Below, piece by piece: positions 1-5,838 of a stretch of DNA of 5,838 nucleotides (its first letter is position 1; each line of letters starts with the position of its first letter). The notes below the pieces were generated by a model that made no database searches, had not been told where the DNA came from, and saw only the letters and a program-made list of their open reading frames with translations. A program made the translations under genes and the position numbers. Source of the DNA: Pseudomonadota bacterium. Its GTDB lineage: Bacteria > Pseudomonadota > Alphaproteobacteria > Micropepsales > Micropepsaceae. The stretch spans positions 1-5,838 of the forward strand of contig JAEZBK010000299.1 of the NCBI GenBank assembly GCA_023427355.1. Direction: 5' to 3'.

Positions 1-2
1 CC

Positions 3-1856
3 GTCAGCGCCTTCAACATGGGCGCGATGGAGAACAAGGGCCTCAACATCTTCAACGACAAGGTGCTGCTGGCCACGCCAGAAACCGCCACCGATGACGA
101 TTACGCCCGCATCGAGAGCGTTGTGGCGCACGAGTATTTCCACAACTGGACCGGAAACCGCATCACCTGCCGCGACTGGTTCCAGCTGTCCCTGAAGGAA
201 GGATTGACCGTCTTCCGTGACCAGAGCTTTTCCGGCGATGTGCGCAGCCATGGCGTGCAGCGCATCCAGGATGTGCGTGCGCTGCGCGCGCGCCAGTTCC
301 CGGAGGATGCGGGGCCGCTGGCGCATCCGGTGCAGCCCGACAGTTATATCGAGATCAACAATTTCTATACCTCGACCATCTACGAAAAGGGCTCCGAGGT
401 CATCGGCATGCTCCGGACTTTGGTGGGCGCGCAAGGCTACCGGGCGGCAACCGACCTGTATTTCGAACGCCATGACGGCGAAGCCACCACCATCGAGAAC
501 TGGGTGAAATGCTTTGAAGATGCCTGTGGTCGTGACCTGGCGCAGTTCCGGCTGTGGTACGCCCAGGCTGGCACGCCCATAGTCGAAGCGCGCGGGACTT
601 ATGACCGGGCAGCAAAAACGTATATATTGGACCTGAGCCAGACACTGGCGCCCACGCCGGGCCAGCCGCAGAAGAAGCCGCTGCATATTCCCGTGGCGGT
701 TGGACTGATGGGAGCATCCGGCACGGAAATGGCGCTGACACTGGATGGCGAGAATGACGCTGGGCCAACCACCCGCGTACTGGAACTGCGCGAGGCGTTC
801 CAGCGATTTGTCTTCACCGGCATCGAAGAAGAACCGCTTCTGTCGCTGGGGCGCGGCTTTTCCGCACCCGCCGTCTTCAAGACCCCGCACAGCCGGCATG
901 AACGTGCCGTGCTGATGGGCAAGGATAGCGACGCCTTCAACCGCTGGGAAGCCGGGCAGGTCCTGGCCGCCGAAATCATGCTGGACGTGGTGGCGCCGGG
1001 ATCCAGTGGCGACAGCGCCGAATATGTCGCCGCCATTGGCGATGTGCTGGACCGGGCAATGGAAGACCCGGCCTTCGCGGCGCAGATGCTGATGCCGCCG
1101 ACGGAAAGCGAACTGGCGGCGCGGCGCACGCCCGTGGACCCGGACGCCATCCATGCCGCGCGGATGGCGCTGGTCCGCGCTATCGCCGCCGCCCATGGCT
1201 CACGGTTCGCGGAATTGTATGAAGCCACGGCGGCCGATGGCGGACACTACAGCCCTGACGCAGGTTCAGCCGGTCGCCGCGCCCTGCGCAACGCCTGCCT
1301 GCGCTACCTGACGGCGGAAGATGACGAGGCCGCAGCGGGCCTGGCAGACGCGCATTACCGCACCGCAACCAACATGACCGACATGATCGTGGGTCTGGCG
1401 GCGCTGACGCGCATGGAATCTCCGCGCCGTGACGGCGCTTTCACGCATTTCCATGACCGCTTCAAGGCCGATCCGCTGGTGATGGACAAATGGATGGGTC
1501 TGCAAGCGGGTTCGATCCTGCCCGAAACCGTGTTGGCGGTGCGCGAGCTGATGAAGCATCCGGCCTTCGACATCCGCAACCCCAACCGGGTGCGCGCCCT
1601 GATCGGGGCCTTCAGCGTGAATCATCTGCGCTTCCATGGCGCCAAGGGCGACGGCTATGCCCTGGTCGGCGAGGTGATCCGCCAGCTCGATCCGATCAAT
1701 CCTCAGGTCGCGGCGCGCCTGGCCGGCAGCTTTGAAAGCTGGCGGCGCTATGATGCCAGGCGCCAGGGTCTGATGCAGGCCGAGATGGAGAAGATCCGGG
1801 GCTTGGCGGGAATTTCGCCCAATCTGTTCGAAATCGTGAGCAAGATGATCGGGTAG
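3..1856 (+). CDS. pepN: Aminopeptidase N (M1 family), 5' end cut off by the window
   Basis: Zinc metallopeptidase that removes N-terminal amino acids from peptides, normally in the cytoplasm in late protein turnover. The reading frame is open from base 3, so the Met at 18 is internal (it is the Met before GAMEN) and the true start lies outside. Seen directly: GAMEN (21-35), which binds the substrate N-terminus; HEYFH (129-143) and the third zinc ligand Glu at 198-200, giving HEXXH-x18-E; and the Tyr of IYEKG (381-383), which matches the transition-state tyrosine of the family. After the catalytic domain come the Ig-like DUF3458 region (about 520-800) and the helical C-terminal domain, ending in a Phe-Glu-Ile-Val-Ser-Lys segment typical of PepN. 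The 617 visible codons match the length from GAMEN to the end of E. coli PepN (about 870 residues in all), so roughly 250 residues are missing. No frameshift or lost catalytic residue is visible. Confidence 0.97.
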   Translation, partial: VSAFNMGAMENKGLNIFNDKVLLATPETATDDDYARIESVVAHEYFHNWTGNRITCRDWFQLSLKEGLTVFRDQSFSGDVRSHGVQRIQDVRALRARQFPEDAGPLAHPVQPDSYIEINNFYTSTIYEKGSEVIGMLRTLVGAQGYRAATDLYFERHDGEATTIENWVKCFEDACGRDLAQFRLWYAQAGTPIVEARGTYDRAAKTYILDLSQTLAPTPGQPQKKPLHIPVAVGLMGASGTEMALTLDGENDAGPTTRVLELREAFQRFVFTGIEEEPLLSLGRGFSAPAVFKTPHSRHERAVLMGKDSDAFNRWEAGQVLAAEIMLDVVAPGSSGDSAEYVAAIGDVLDRAMEDPAFAAQMLMPPTESELAARRTPVDPDAIHAARMALVRAIAAAHGSRFAELYEATAADGGHYSPDAGSAGRRALRNACLRYLTAEDDEAAAGLADAHYRTATNMTDMIVGLAALTRMESPRRDGAFTHFHDRFKADPLVMDKWMGLQAGSILPETVLAVRELMKHPAFDIRNPNRVRALIGAFSVNHLRFHGAKGDGYALVGEVIRQLDPINPQVAARLAGSFESWRRYDARRQGLMQAEMEKIRGLAGISPNLFEIVSKMIG

Positions 1857-1865
1857 GATCGAACC

Positions 1866-1890
1866 GGCAAAGGTCCGCTGGACCTTCGCC
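1866..1890 (+). terminator. Hairpin just after pepN, possible terminator
   Basis: Ten bases after the pepN stop, GGCAAAGGTCC pairs with GGACCTTCGCC around a GCT loop. This gives a 7-bp perfect inner stem (AAGGTCC/GGACCTT), one A-C mismatch and 3 more pairs. No T-run follows (the next bases are CCCCGGCTG), so it is not a classical intrinsic terminator. It may instead protect the mRNA 3' end or assist termination. The pairing is seen directly; the function is inferred. Confidence 0.42.
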
Positions 1891-1912
1891 CCGGCTGATT
1901 CCCGAAGAGGGA

Positions 1913-1941
1913 TTCCCCACTGACTCGCCGAGGCTCATAAT
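1913..1941 (+). promoter_or_regulatory. Candidate promoter for the barrel-protein gene
   Basis: CATAAT at 1936-1941 matches the sigma-70 -10 consensus at five of six bases and stands out in GC-rich DNA. At 17-bp spacing the -35 position is TTCCCC (1913-1918), a poor match. Transcription would begin near 1948 and give a leader of about 50 bases before the ATG at 1998. Inferred from bases only. Confidence 0.28.
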
Positions 1942-1944
1942 CCC

Positions 1945-1964
1945 CAAAACGAATCAGGGTTTTG
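1945..1964. repeat. AT-rich inverted repeat CAAAAC-N8-GTTTTG
   Basis: Perfect 6-bp arms, CAAAAC (1945-1950) and GTTTTG (1959-1964), flank an 8-base spacer. The element lies directly downstream of the candidate -10 at 1936-1941 and would overlap the predicted transcription start. That position would suit a repressor operator or a short leader hairpin. No regulator is encoded nearby, and the arms are short enough to occur by chance. Confidence 0.3.
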
Positions 1965-1987
1965 CGCCCTGGTGGTGGCGTTGTCCT

Positions 1988-1992
1988 GGGGA
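1988..1992 (+). promoter_or_regulatory. Ribosome binding site supporting the start at 1998
   Basis: GGGGA lies five bases before the ATG at 1998. It supports that start over the upstream in-frame TTG at 1962 and the later ATG at 2019. The ATG at 1998 also gives a signal peptide with arginines in its n-region; starting at 2019 would lose them, and starting at 1962 would add twelve residues of poor signal-peptide character. Confidence 0.5.
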
Positions 1993-1997
1993 TACGG

Positions 1998-3572
1998 ATG
2001 CGGGATTTCAGGCAGACTATGACAGGAGCGCTGACTGGCGCGGCTGTCGTCTGCCTGGCCGGCCCCGCCCTGGCGCAAGGCCCTGGTTATCAGATCGTCA
2101 GCGACGGCCCGGCCCTGGAACTGCGCTTCCGCGGGATGCCCCTGCGTTCGGTGCGCGCCGATGACAATCAGAATGCCCTGTCGCTGGATTTCAACCAGCC
2201 GGTGGACCCCGCGATTTTCGATGCCCTGGCCCGGCAACTGCCGCAATGGGTCGGCATGGCCTATACCAGCTACGACAATGGCGTGATCCGTGCCACCCGG
2301 CCTGTAACGTTCCTGACCCGGCAGGAGACGGATGGTTTCTCGCTGCGCCTGCAGCCGCGCGATGGCGCCCCTCCCATGCAGCCGGCCCCGATGCAGCAGG
2401 CGCAGGGCGCGCCGCCGCCCGCCCCTGCCATGGCACCCTATCCGCCCCAGCCGCCCATGCCGCCACAAGGCTATCCGCCACAAGCCGGACTGCCCCCTGC
2501 ACCCGTGGCCCAACCGCCGGTTCCTTTCGCGCCCTATGAGACCTATGGCGCGGCCCGCAACTATTATGGCCTGCGCTACGCGGTGCGCCGCGCCGATCCG
2601 CTCTGGACCAAGGCCTATTCCCGCGCCGCGGCGCTGGGCGATTCCGAGGGAGGCTTCGGCATCGAATACAAGAGCTTCCGGAACAAGGACCAGCTGATCA
2701 CCGCGCGCGGCAACGCCAAGGTTACGATCGGCGGGGGCATCGCGCTTCTGGGCAGCATTACCGGTGTCAATTCCGACGCCGCCGTGGTGCGCACGCCGAC
2801 CGGCACCTTCGCCGCCGACCGGCGCACTGTCATGGCCGGATCGGCAGGTCTGGGTTTCGAACTGGGCGGCGACAGCGAACTGACGCTGGAAGGCCTGATG
2901 GGCAATGGCACGGTGGGCGCGCGGCTGGGCGGCTATAGTGGCACTCCGGACGGTTTCTTCTCCGCCAGCCTCGTCTATCACAAGCCCCTGCTGGAGACGG
3001 CGGAAGCCATACTGGGCAAAGGCCGCAAGGACGAAATCTCCGTTGCCATCGCCAACCGGCTGGCTTGGGGCCTGTGGGGCAGCCTGGAAGGCCGCTACAC
3101 CAATTACGGCACCAGCGCCCTGAAGAATGCGGTGCAGACCGCCGGTTGGGACGGCAACCTGCGCTGGGATTACGACCTGGGCTTCATGAGCGCAGGCCTG
3201 AGCTATGACGGCCGTGGCGAATACCGCCTGGCCTACACCAGCCAGGCAGGTGCCGCCCCTACGCCCTATGTTCCGCTGTCCATCCGCAACATGGAAGTGC
3301 ATAGCGCCACCGCCTCGCTCTCGACCCAGTTGGATGGTCTCTGGTTCAATCTTTATGGCGGCTATGCCTATGACCGCTATGCCAGCAGCGGCGGCCTTTA
3401 TGGGCTGTCGGTCCGCTATACCCCCGTGCCTGGCCTGGACCTGGAGCTGGGTGCGCGCCGCTCCAACGTCTCGCTGACCCAGGGGATGGTGGGGGGCGAG
3501 ACCAGCGCCGGCCTTTCCATGACACTGGGTTTTGGCGGCAATCCCCGCGCCAGCCGCTTCTCCCTGTGGTGA
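1998..3572 (+). CDS. Exported protein with proline-rich linker and C-terminal outer-membrane beta-barrel-like domain
   Basis: Predicted 524 residues. Residues 1-26 form a signal peptide: Arg at 2 and 5, a hydrophobic Ala/Gly/Val core, and an ALA cleavage site before Gln27. Residues 27-120 form a small domain rich in short strands (ALELRFRGMPLRSV, ALSLDFNQPVD, VIRATRPVTFLT), loosely like AMIN-type or secretin-associated periplasmic domains. Residues 124-179 are a Pro/Ala/Gln/Met linker, about two-fifths proline. Residues 181-524 alternate polar and hydrophobic residues, with many Tyr and Gly and turn motifs, and end in Ser-Leu-Trp, as outer-membrane barrels end in an aromatic residue. The barrel, especially the stretch around Lys-Pro-Leu-Leu-Glu-Thr-Ala-Glu-Ala and the later Tyr-Asp-Arg-Tyr strand, reminds me of the C-terminal barrels of BcsC/PelB-type exopolysaccharide porins, but there are no TPR repeats and no polysaccharide genes nearby. 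This likeness is from memory, not a search. Most likely role: outer-membrane channel or surface protein. Export and the barrel are well supported; the substrate is unknown. Confidence 0.8.
   Translation: MRDFRQTMTGALTGAAVVCLAGPALAQGPGYQIVSDGPALELRFRGMPLRSVRADDNQNALSLDFNQPVDPAIFDALARQLPQWVGMAYTSYDNGVIRATRPVTFLTRQETDGFSLRLQPRDGAPPMQPAPMQQAQGAPPPAPAMAPYPPQPPMPPQGYPPQAGLPPAPVAQPPVPFAPYETYGAARNYYGLRYAVRRADPLWTKAYSRAAALGDSEGGFGIEYKSFRNKDQLITARGNAKVTIGGGIALLGSITGVNSDAAVVRTPTGTFAADRRTVMAGSAGLGFELGGDSELTLEGLMGNGTVGARLGGYSGTPDGFFSASLVYHKPLLETAEAILGKGRKDEISVAIANRLAWGLWGSLEGRYTNYGTSALKNAVQTAGWDGNLRWDYDLGFMSAGLSYDGRGEYRLAYTSQAGAAPTPYVPLSIRNMEVHSATASLSTQLDGLWFNLYGGYAYDRYASSGGLYGLSVRYTPVPGLDLELGARRSNVSLTQGMVGGETSAGLSMTLGFGGNPRASRFSLW
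2367..2534 (+). repeat. Proline-rich low-complexity linker with short PPQ repeats
   Basis: This stretch encodes 56 residues of Pro, Ala, Gln and Met, with 24 prolines and recurring PPQ units (YPPQ, MPPQ, YPPQ). At the DNA level CCGCCACAAG recurs exactly at 2461-2470 and 2476-2485, and CTATCCGCC at 2438-2446 and 2472-2480, so small slippage duplications are plausible. It probably forms a stiff spacer between the N-terminal domain and the barrel, and may reach toward the peptidoglycan or periplasm. It is a likely site of length variation between strains. Confidence 0.7.
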
Positions 3573-3577
3573 CGCGC

Positions 3578-3623
3578 CGCGCTTGAAACCGCGCGCCATA
3601 CGCCGCTAGCCTTTGCCGGCGGC
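3578..3623 (+). terminator. Weak hairpins after the barrel-protein gene
   Basis: Two small stems follow the stop at 3570-3572: CGCGC (3578-3582) with GCGCG (3591-3595) around TTGAAACC, and GCCGC (3602-3606) with GCGGC (3619-3623), the latter followed by TTTGGGC. The stems are only 5 bp and the T-run is three bases, so termination here would be incomplete at best. Read-through into the next gene is equally plausible. Confidence 0.2.
3583..3612 (+). promoter_or_regulatory. Possible weak promoter for the binding-protein gene
   Basis: TTGAAA (3583-3588) differs from the -35 consensus at one base. At 18-bp spacing TAGCCT (3607-3612) is a poor -10 (three of six). It would place a start near 3619, about 20 bases before the ATG at 3640. 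Chance is a real alternative, since the gene could equally be transcribed from upstream. Confidence 0.2.
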
Positions 3624-3639
3624 TTTGGGCGGGCGGATC

Positions 3640-4731
3640 ATGCGCACATCTGTTGTGATCGGTGGATTGGCGATAGCGGCCATCGCGGCAGGCACCGCAT
3701 GGTTCCTGCACCGGCCCCAGGGCGGCAGCACGAACGATCCGGTGACGCTCTTCCAATGGGAAGATTATACCAGCGACGTCTATCTGGCGGATTACCAGAA
3801 AACCTATGGCGAGAAACCCCGGACCGCGATCTTCGCCGACGAGGACGAGGCCTTTGCCAAGATGCGCGCCGGGTTCAAACCCGATGTGATGGGCCCCTGC
3901 TACTATGAGTATGCGCGCTGGCAGGAAGCCGGTCTTCTCAAACCCATAGATACGAAAAAGCTGAAGAACTGGGAGAAGATCTCGCCCACCTTGCGCAACC
4001 TGCCCGGCATCGACGCGGGCGGTGGCAAGGTCTGGTTCGTACCGCATTACTGGGGCAACACGTCCTTGACCATCCGCACCGACCTGGCGCCCGAATATGC
4101 GAACTCGCAAAGCTGGGAGATATTGTTCGATCCAAAATACAAGGGCCGCGTTTCGGTACTGGACGGCGTGGATGACGTGGTGCCCTTCGTCGCCCGGATG
4201 ATCGGCGTGGATGCCTACACCATGGACGAAGCGGGTTGGCGGAAAGTCGAGGCCAAGATGCGCGCGTTGCTGCCGCAGCTTCGTTTCGTGTCGTCCGACG
4301 ATACCGCGCTGGCGCAGGGGCTGGCTTCGGGCGAACTGGTGGCAGCGATGAGCTGGCGCACGACCTTTGCCGGGCTGGTGAAGGAAGGAAAGCCCGTGGC
4401 CTATCTGGAACCCAAGGACGGGATGTTCACCTATGTCTGCGGCCTGACCCTGCATGCCCAGACCAGGAACGAGGAGAAGGCCCTGGCACTGATCGATTCC
4501 GCGCTGTCGGACGAGGCGGCGCGCTACAGCATCGAGGAAATCGGCGACGAGCCCGCCAATGAGGTGGCGCTCAAGCAAGTGCCCGACAAGGTATTCGAGG
4601 AATTGCGGCTGACCCGCGACGTGGACACGTTCCTCAAGAGCGGCATCTTCCAGCAGCGGCTGAAGGACAAGGATCGCTACGTCAACGCCTGGACCGAAAT
4701 GCGCGCCGGGGTTGCCGAAGCGCCGAAATAA
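3640..4731 (+). CDS. Periplasmic substrate-binding protein, PotD/PotF (polyamine-type) family
   Basis: Predicted 363 residues, about the usual length for PotD/PotF proteins. These capture spermidine or putrescine in the periplasm and pass it to an ABC permease. Residues 1-23 are a hydrophobic export segment starting at Arg2. There is no Cys lipobox and no clear AXA site before Trp21, so it may stay as a membrane anchor. Family features seen: LFQWEDY near 37-43 (first lobe strand), PDVMGPCYY (81-89), LLKPIDTKKLKNW (99-111), VPHYWGNTSL (134-143), SWEILFDPKYKG (158-169), and MSWRTTF (237-243). The ATG at 3640 is preferred over an in-frame TTG at 3613 because it begins the hydrophobic segment; the ribosome site is weak (GGGCGGA at 3631-3637). 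By eye against PotD, Trp40, Tyr43 and Trp239 are kept, but several polyamine-contact positions are changed, so the ligand is uncertain. No permease or ATPase gene is present in the window. Confidence 0.85.
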   Translation: MRTSVVIGGLAIAAIAAGTAWFLHRPQGGSTNDPVTLFQWEDYTSDVYLADYQKTYGEKPRTAIFADEDEAFAKMRAGFKPDVMGPCYYEYARWQEAGLLKPIDTKKLKNWEKISPTLRNLPGIDAGGGKVWFVPHYWGNTSLTIRTDLAPEYANSQSWEILFDPKYKGRVSVLDGVDDVVPFVARMIGVDAYTMDEAGWRKVEAKMRALLPQLRFVSSDDTALAQGLASGELVAAMSWRTTFAGLVKEGKPVAYLEPKDGMFTYVCGLTLHAQTRNEEKALALIDSALSDEAARYSIEEIGDEPANEVALKQVPDKVFEELRLTRDVDTFLKSGIFQQRLKDKDRYVNAWTEMRAGVAEAPK

Positions 4732-4734
4732 GCC

Positions 4735-5838
4735 CTAGCGCGAGGCTTGCGCGAAATACGCGGCGAAGCGTCCCGCCCGGCCTGAGACGGATGGCACCGG
4801 TTCGGCATCCGCTCCGCACAGATACAGTCCGGGCACGCGCGTCACGGCGCGGGCATGGGCGGGTGCCAGCAGCCTGGCCAGCGTGGCGCGCGGACGGGCG
4901 CTGGGCGGGGTCAGCGTCATGCCGGTGAGACCGTTGCCCAGGCCGGACACCTGCCGTGACAGGCTTTTCACCAAGGTCGCCGCCAGTGGCGCCTGCAGCG
5001 CGGGCCAGCCGCCGTCAGGCGTGACCGGCATCAAGGGCAGCGTCAGCGCCAGACGACGCGGCGTCTCGGCCACGACCTCGAAGGGCGCAAGGACCGGCAG
5101 CCTGCCGGCACGAGCATTTTCATGGCCATCAGCCAGGTCGGCCGCCCCCAGCGCCAGCACGCAACGACCGTTTTTCAGCGCTGGGGGCAGAACGGCTCCC
5201 TCGCCCAGCGTGAAGACGATGCGCGCCGTGCCGACCGTGTTTTCTTCCAGCGGCCGATCGAGCCCCGCCAAGCGCTCGCTGGCGTTGCCAGACAGGCTGG
5301 AAAGCACGGCGCGGGCGCTGATCGTCTCGCCATCCTCAAGCTGGACGCCCGCTGCATGGCCGCGCGAAACCATCACCTGCGTCACCGCCCTGCCCGTTTC
5401 GACCGTGGCGCCGCTTGCCCGGCGCAGCGCCACGACCAGGGTGCCGGGCACGGCCAGTGCGCAAGCTGCCTTTAGCCCGTTCATTTCCTGCGCCGCACGC
5501 CATACCAGCGCCAGCGCCGATCCGGGTTCGGATGGCGCGAAGCCGCCAGCCAGCGCATCGTGCAGCAAGGTGCCGATCAACTGACGGTCCTCGAAATGAC
5601 GGGCCAGCCAGTCGGCAGCCCCGGTCACGCTGAGGCGGGCGAATTGATCGCGCGCCGAGGGACGCCAGAACAGGTCCGCCGGGCCGCCTTCACGCCCTGG
5701 ACGCGCCCACCAGCGGCGCAGCGTATTCGCCTGCACCGCCACTTCCTGCTGGAAATGGCTCCAGGCTTCGGCGTCTGTCTCGCTGCGCGCAGCGATGGCG
5801 CGCTGGGCGGACCGGCGGTCCCGCGACAGGGTCAATGG
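4735..5838 (-). CDS. FAD-dependent oxidoreductase, phytoene desaturase (CrtI)-like, N-terminus beyond the window
   Basis: Visible 367 codons are the middle and C-terminal part of a COG1233-type NAD(P)/FAD-dependent oxidoreductase, a group that includes carotenoid desaturases and isomerases and many uncharacterised members. The frame is open to base 5838. The triplet at 5835-5833 is TTG (Leu) inside a Pro-Leu-Thr-Leu-Ser-Arg-Asp segment that is internal in this family, so it is not a start, and the GxGxxG FAD-binding Rossmann motif must lie to the right. Family members have about 500-540 residues, so about 150 are missing. Seen: a segment like RAIAARSETDAEAW near the visible N-terminus; the substrate-domain strand GHAAGVQLEDGETISARAVL; and the C-terminal FAD motif GLYLCGADAEPVPSVSG (4780-4830). 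In that motif the usual run of glycines before Val-Ser-Gly is replaced by Pro-Val-Pro-Ser. The gene converges on the binding-protein gene with 3 bases between stops. Fold assignment is strong; the substrate is unknown, and no carotenoid genes are visible. Confidence 0.88.
   Translation of the reverse strand, partial: PLTLSRDRRSAQRAIAARSETDAEAWSHFQQEVAVQANTLRRWWARPGREGGPADLFWRPSARDQFARLSVTGAADWLARHFEDRQLIGTLLHDALAGGFAPSEPGSALALVWRAAQEMNGLKAACALAVPGTLVVALRRASGATVETGRAVTQVMVSRGHAAGVQLEDGETISARAVLSSLSGNASERLAGLDRPLEENTVGTARIVFTLGEGAVLPPALKNGRCVLALGAADLADGHENARAGRLPVLAPFEVVAETPRRLALTLPLMPVTPDGGWPALQAPLAATLVKSLSRQVSGLGNGLTGMTLTPPSARPRATLARLLAPAHARAVTRVPGLYLCGADAEPVPSVSGRAGRFAAYFAQASR

Noticed and set aside
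611..629. AT-rich patch with TATATA resembling a promoter -10
   Set aside because: It lies inside the pepN coding sequence, encodes an ordinary Lys-Thr-Tyr-Ile-Leu strand of the Ig-like domain, and no gene starts suitably downstream.
1897..1918. Direct repeat GATTCCC (1897-1903 and 1911-1917) as a regulatory element
   Set aside because: Two 7-base copies in one gap are within chance expectation, and they have no clear relation to the candidate promoter beyond overlapping its poor -35.
1935..3599. Long open frame on the minus strand, opposite the barrel-protein gene
   Set aside because: Its translation is a Gly/Ala/Arg/His/Gln-rich mixture with no recognisable domain. The plus-strand frame has a signal peptide, strand-like pattern and terminal Trp. 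Long antisense frames are common opposite GC-rich genes.
3346..4578. Long open frame on the minus strand crossing the barrel and binding-protein genes
   Set aside because: It spans the intergenic gap and the 3' and 5' parts of two well-supported plus-strand genes, and its composition is typical of an antisense shadow.
4738..4752. Hairpin GCGCGA-GGC-TTGCGC near the convergent stops as a terminator
   Set aside because: It has only six pairs, one of them G-U, lies within the oxidoreductase coding sequence, and has no T-run on the plus strand.
4883..5584. Plus-strand open frame of 233 codons opposite the oxidoreductase
   Set aside because: Ser/Ala/Pro/Arg-rich with no domain signal. The minus-strand frame carries clear family motifs.

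Overview
This is a GC-rich window with G/C-ending codons throughout. It looks like ordinary chromosomal DNA of a Gram-negative bacterium, most likely an alphaproteobacterium. That placement is an inference from the style of the aminopeptidase, the outer-membrane barrel protein and the phytoene-desaturase-like oxidoreductase; it cannot be made firm from the window alone. I see no mobile element, CRISPR array, tRNA or rRNA.

Layout: (1) The left edge cuts into an M1-family aminopeptidase N (pepN) on the + strand. It keeps the GAMEN exopeptidase motif, the HEXXH-x18-E zinc site and the whole C-terminal part. (2) A 141-base gap holds a hairpin just after pepN, a -10-like CATAAT and an AT-rich inverted repeat. 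(3) Next on the + strand is an exported protein of about 524 residues. It has a cleavable signal peptide, a small N-terminal domain, a 56-residue proline-rich linker and a C-terminal region that looks like an outer-membrane beta-barrel ending in Trp. (4) After 67 bases comes a + strand substrate-binding protein of the PotD/PotF (polyamine) fold with an N-terminal hydrophobic anchor. It has no ABC permease or ATPase beside it in the window. (5) Converging on it from the right, only 3 bases away, is the C-terminal part of a minus-strand FAD-dependent oxidoreductase of the CrtI/phytoene desaturase-like family (COG1233). Its Rossmann N-terminus lies beyond the right edge.

How they work together: pepN and the oxidoreductase look like independent functions. 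The barrel protein and the binding protein are codirectional and both enter the envelope, so they may be co-expressed, but nothing in the sequence proves a shared pathway. The least ordinary items are the domain layout of the barrel protein, which resembles exopolysaccharide-porin barrels but lacks the usual TPR scaffold, and the apparent loss of several polyamine-contact residues in the binding protein. I found no convincing undescribed multi-gene system here.
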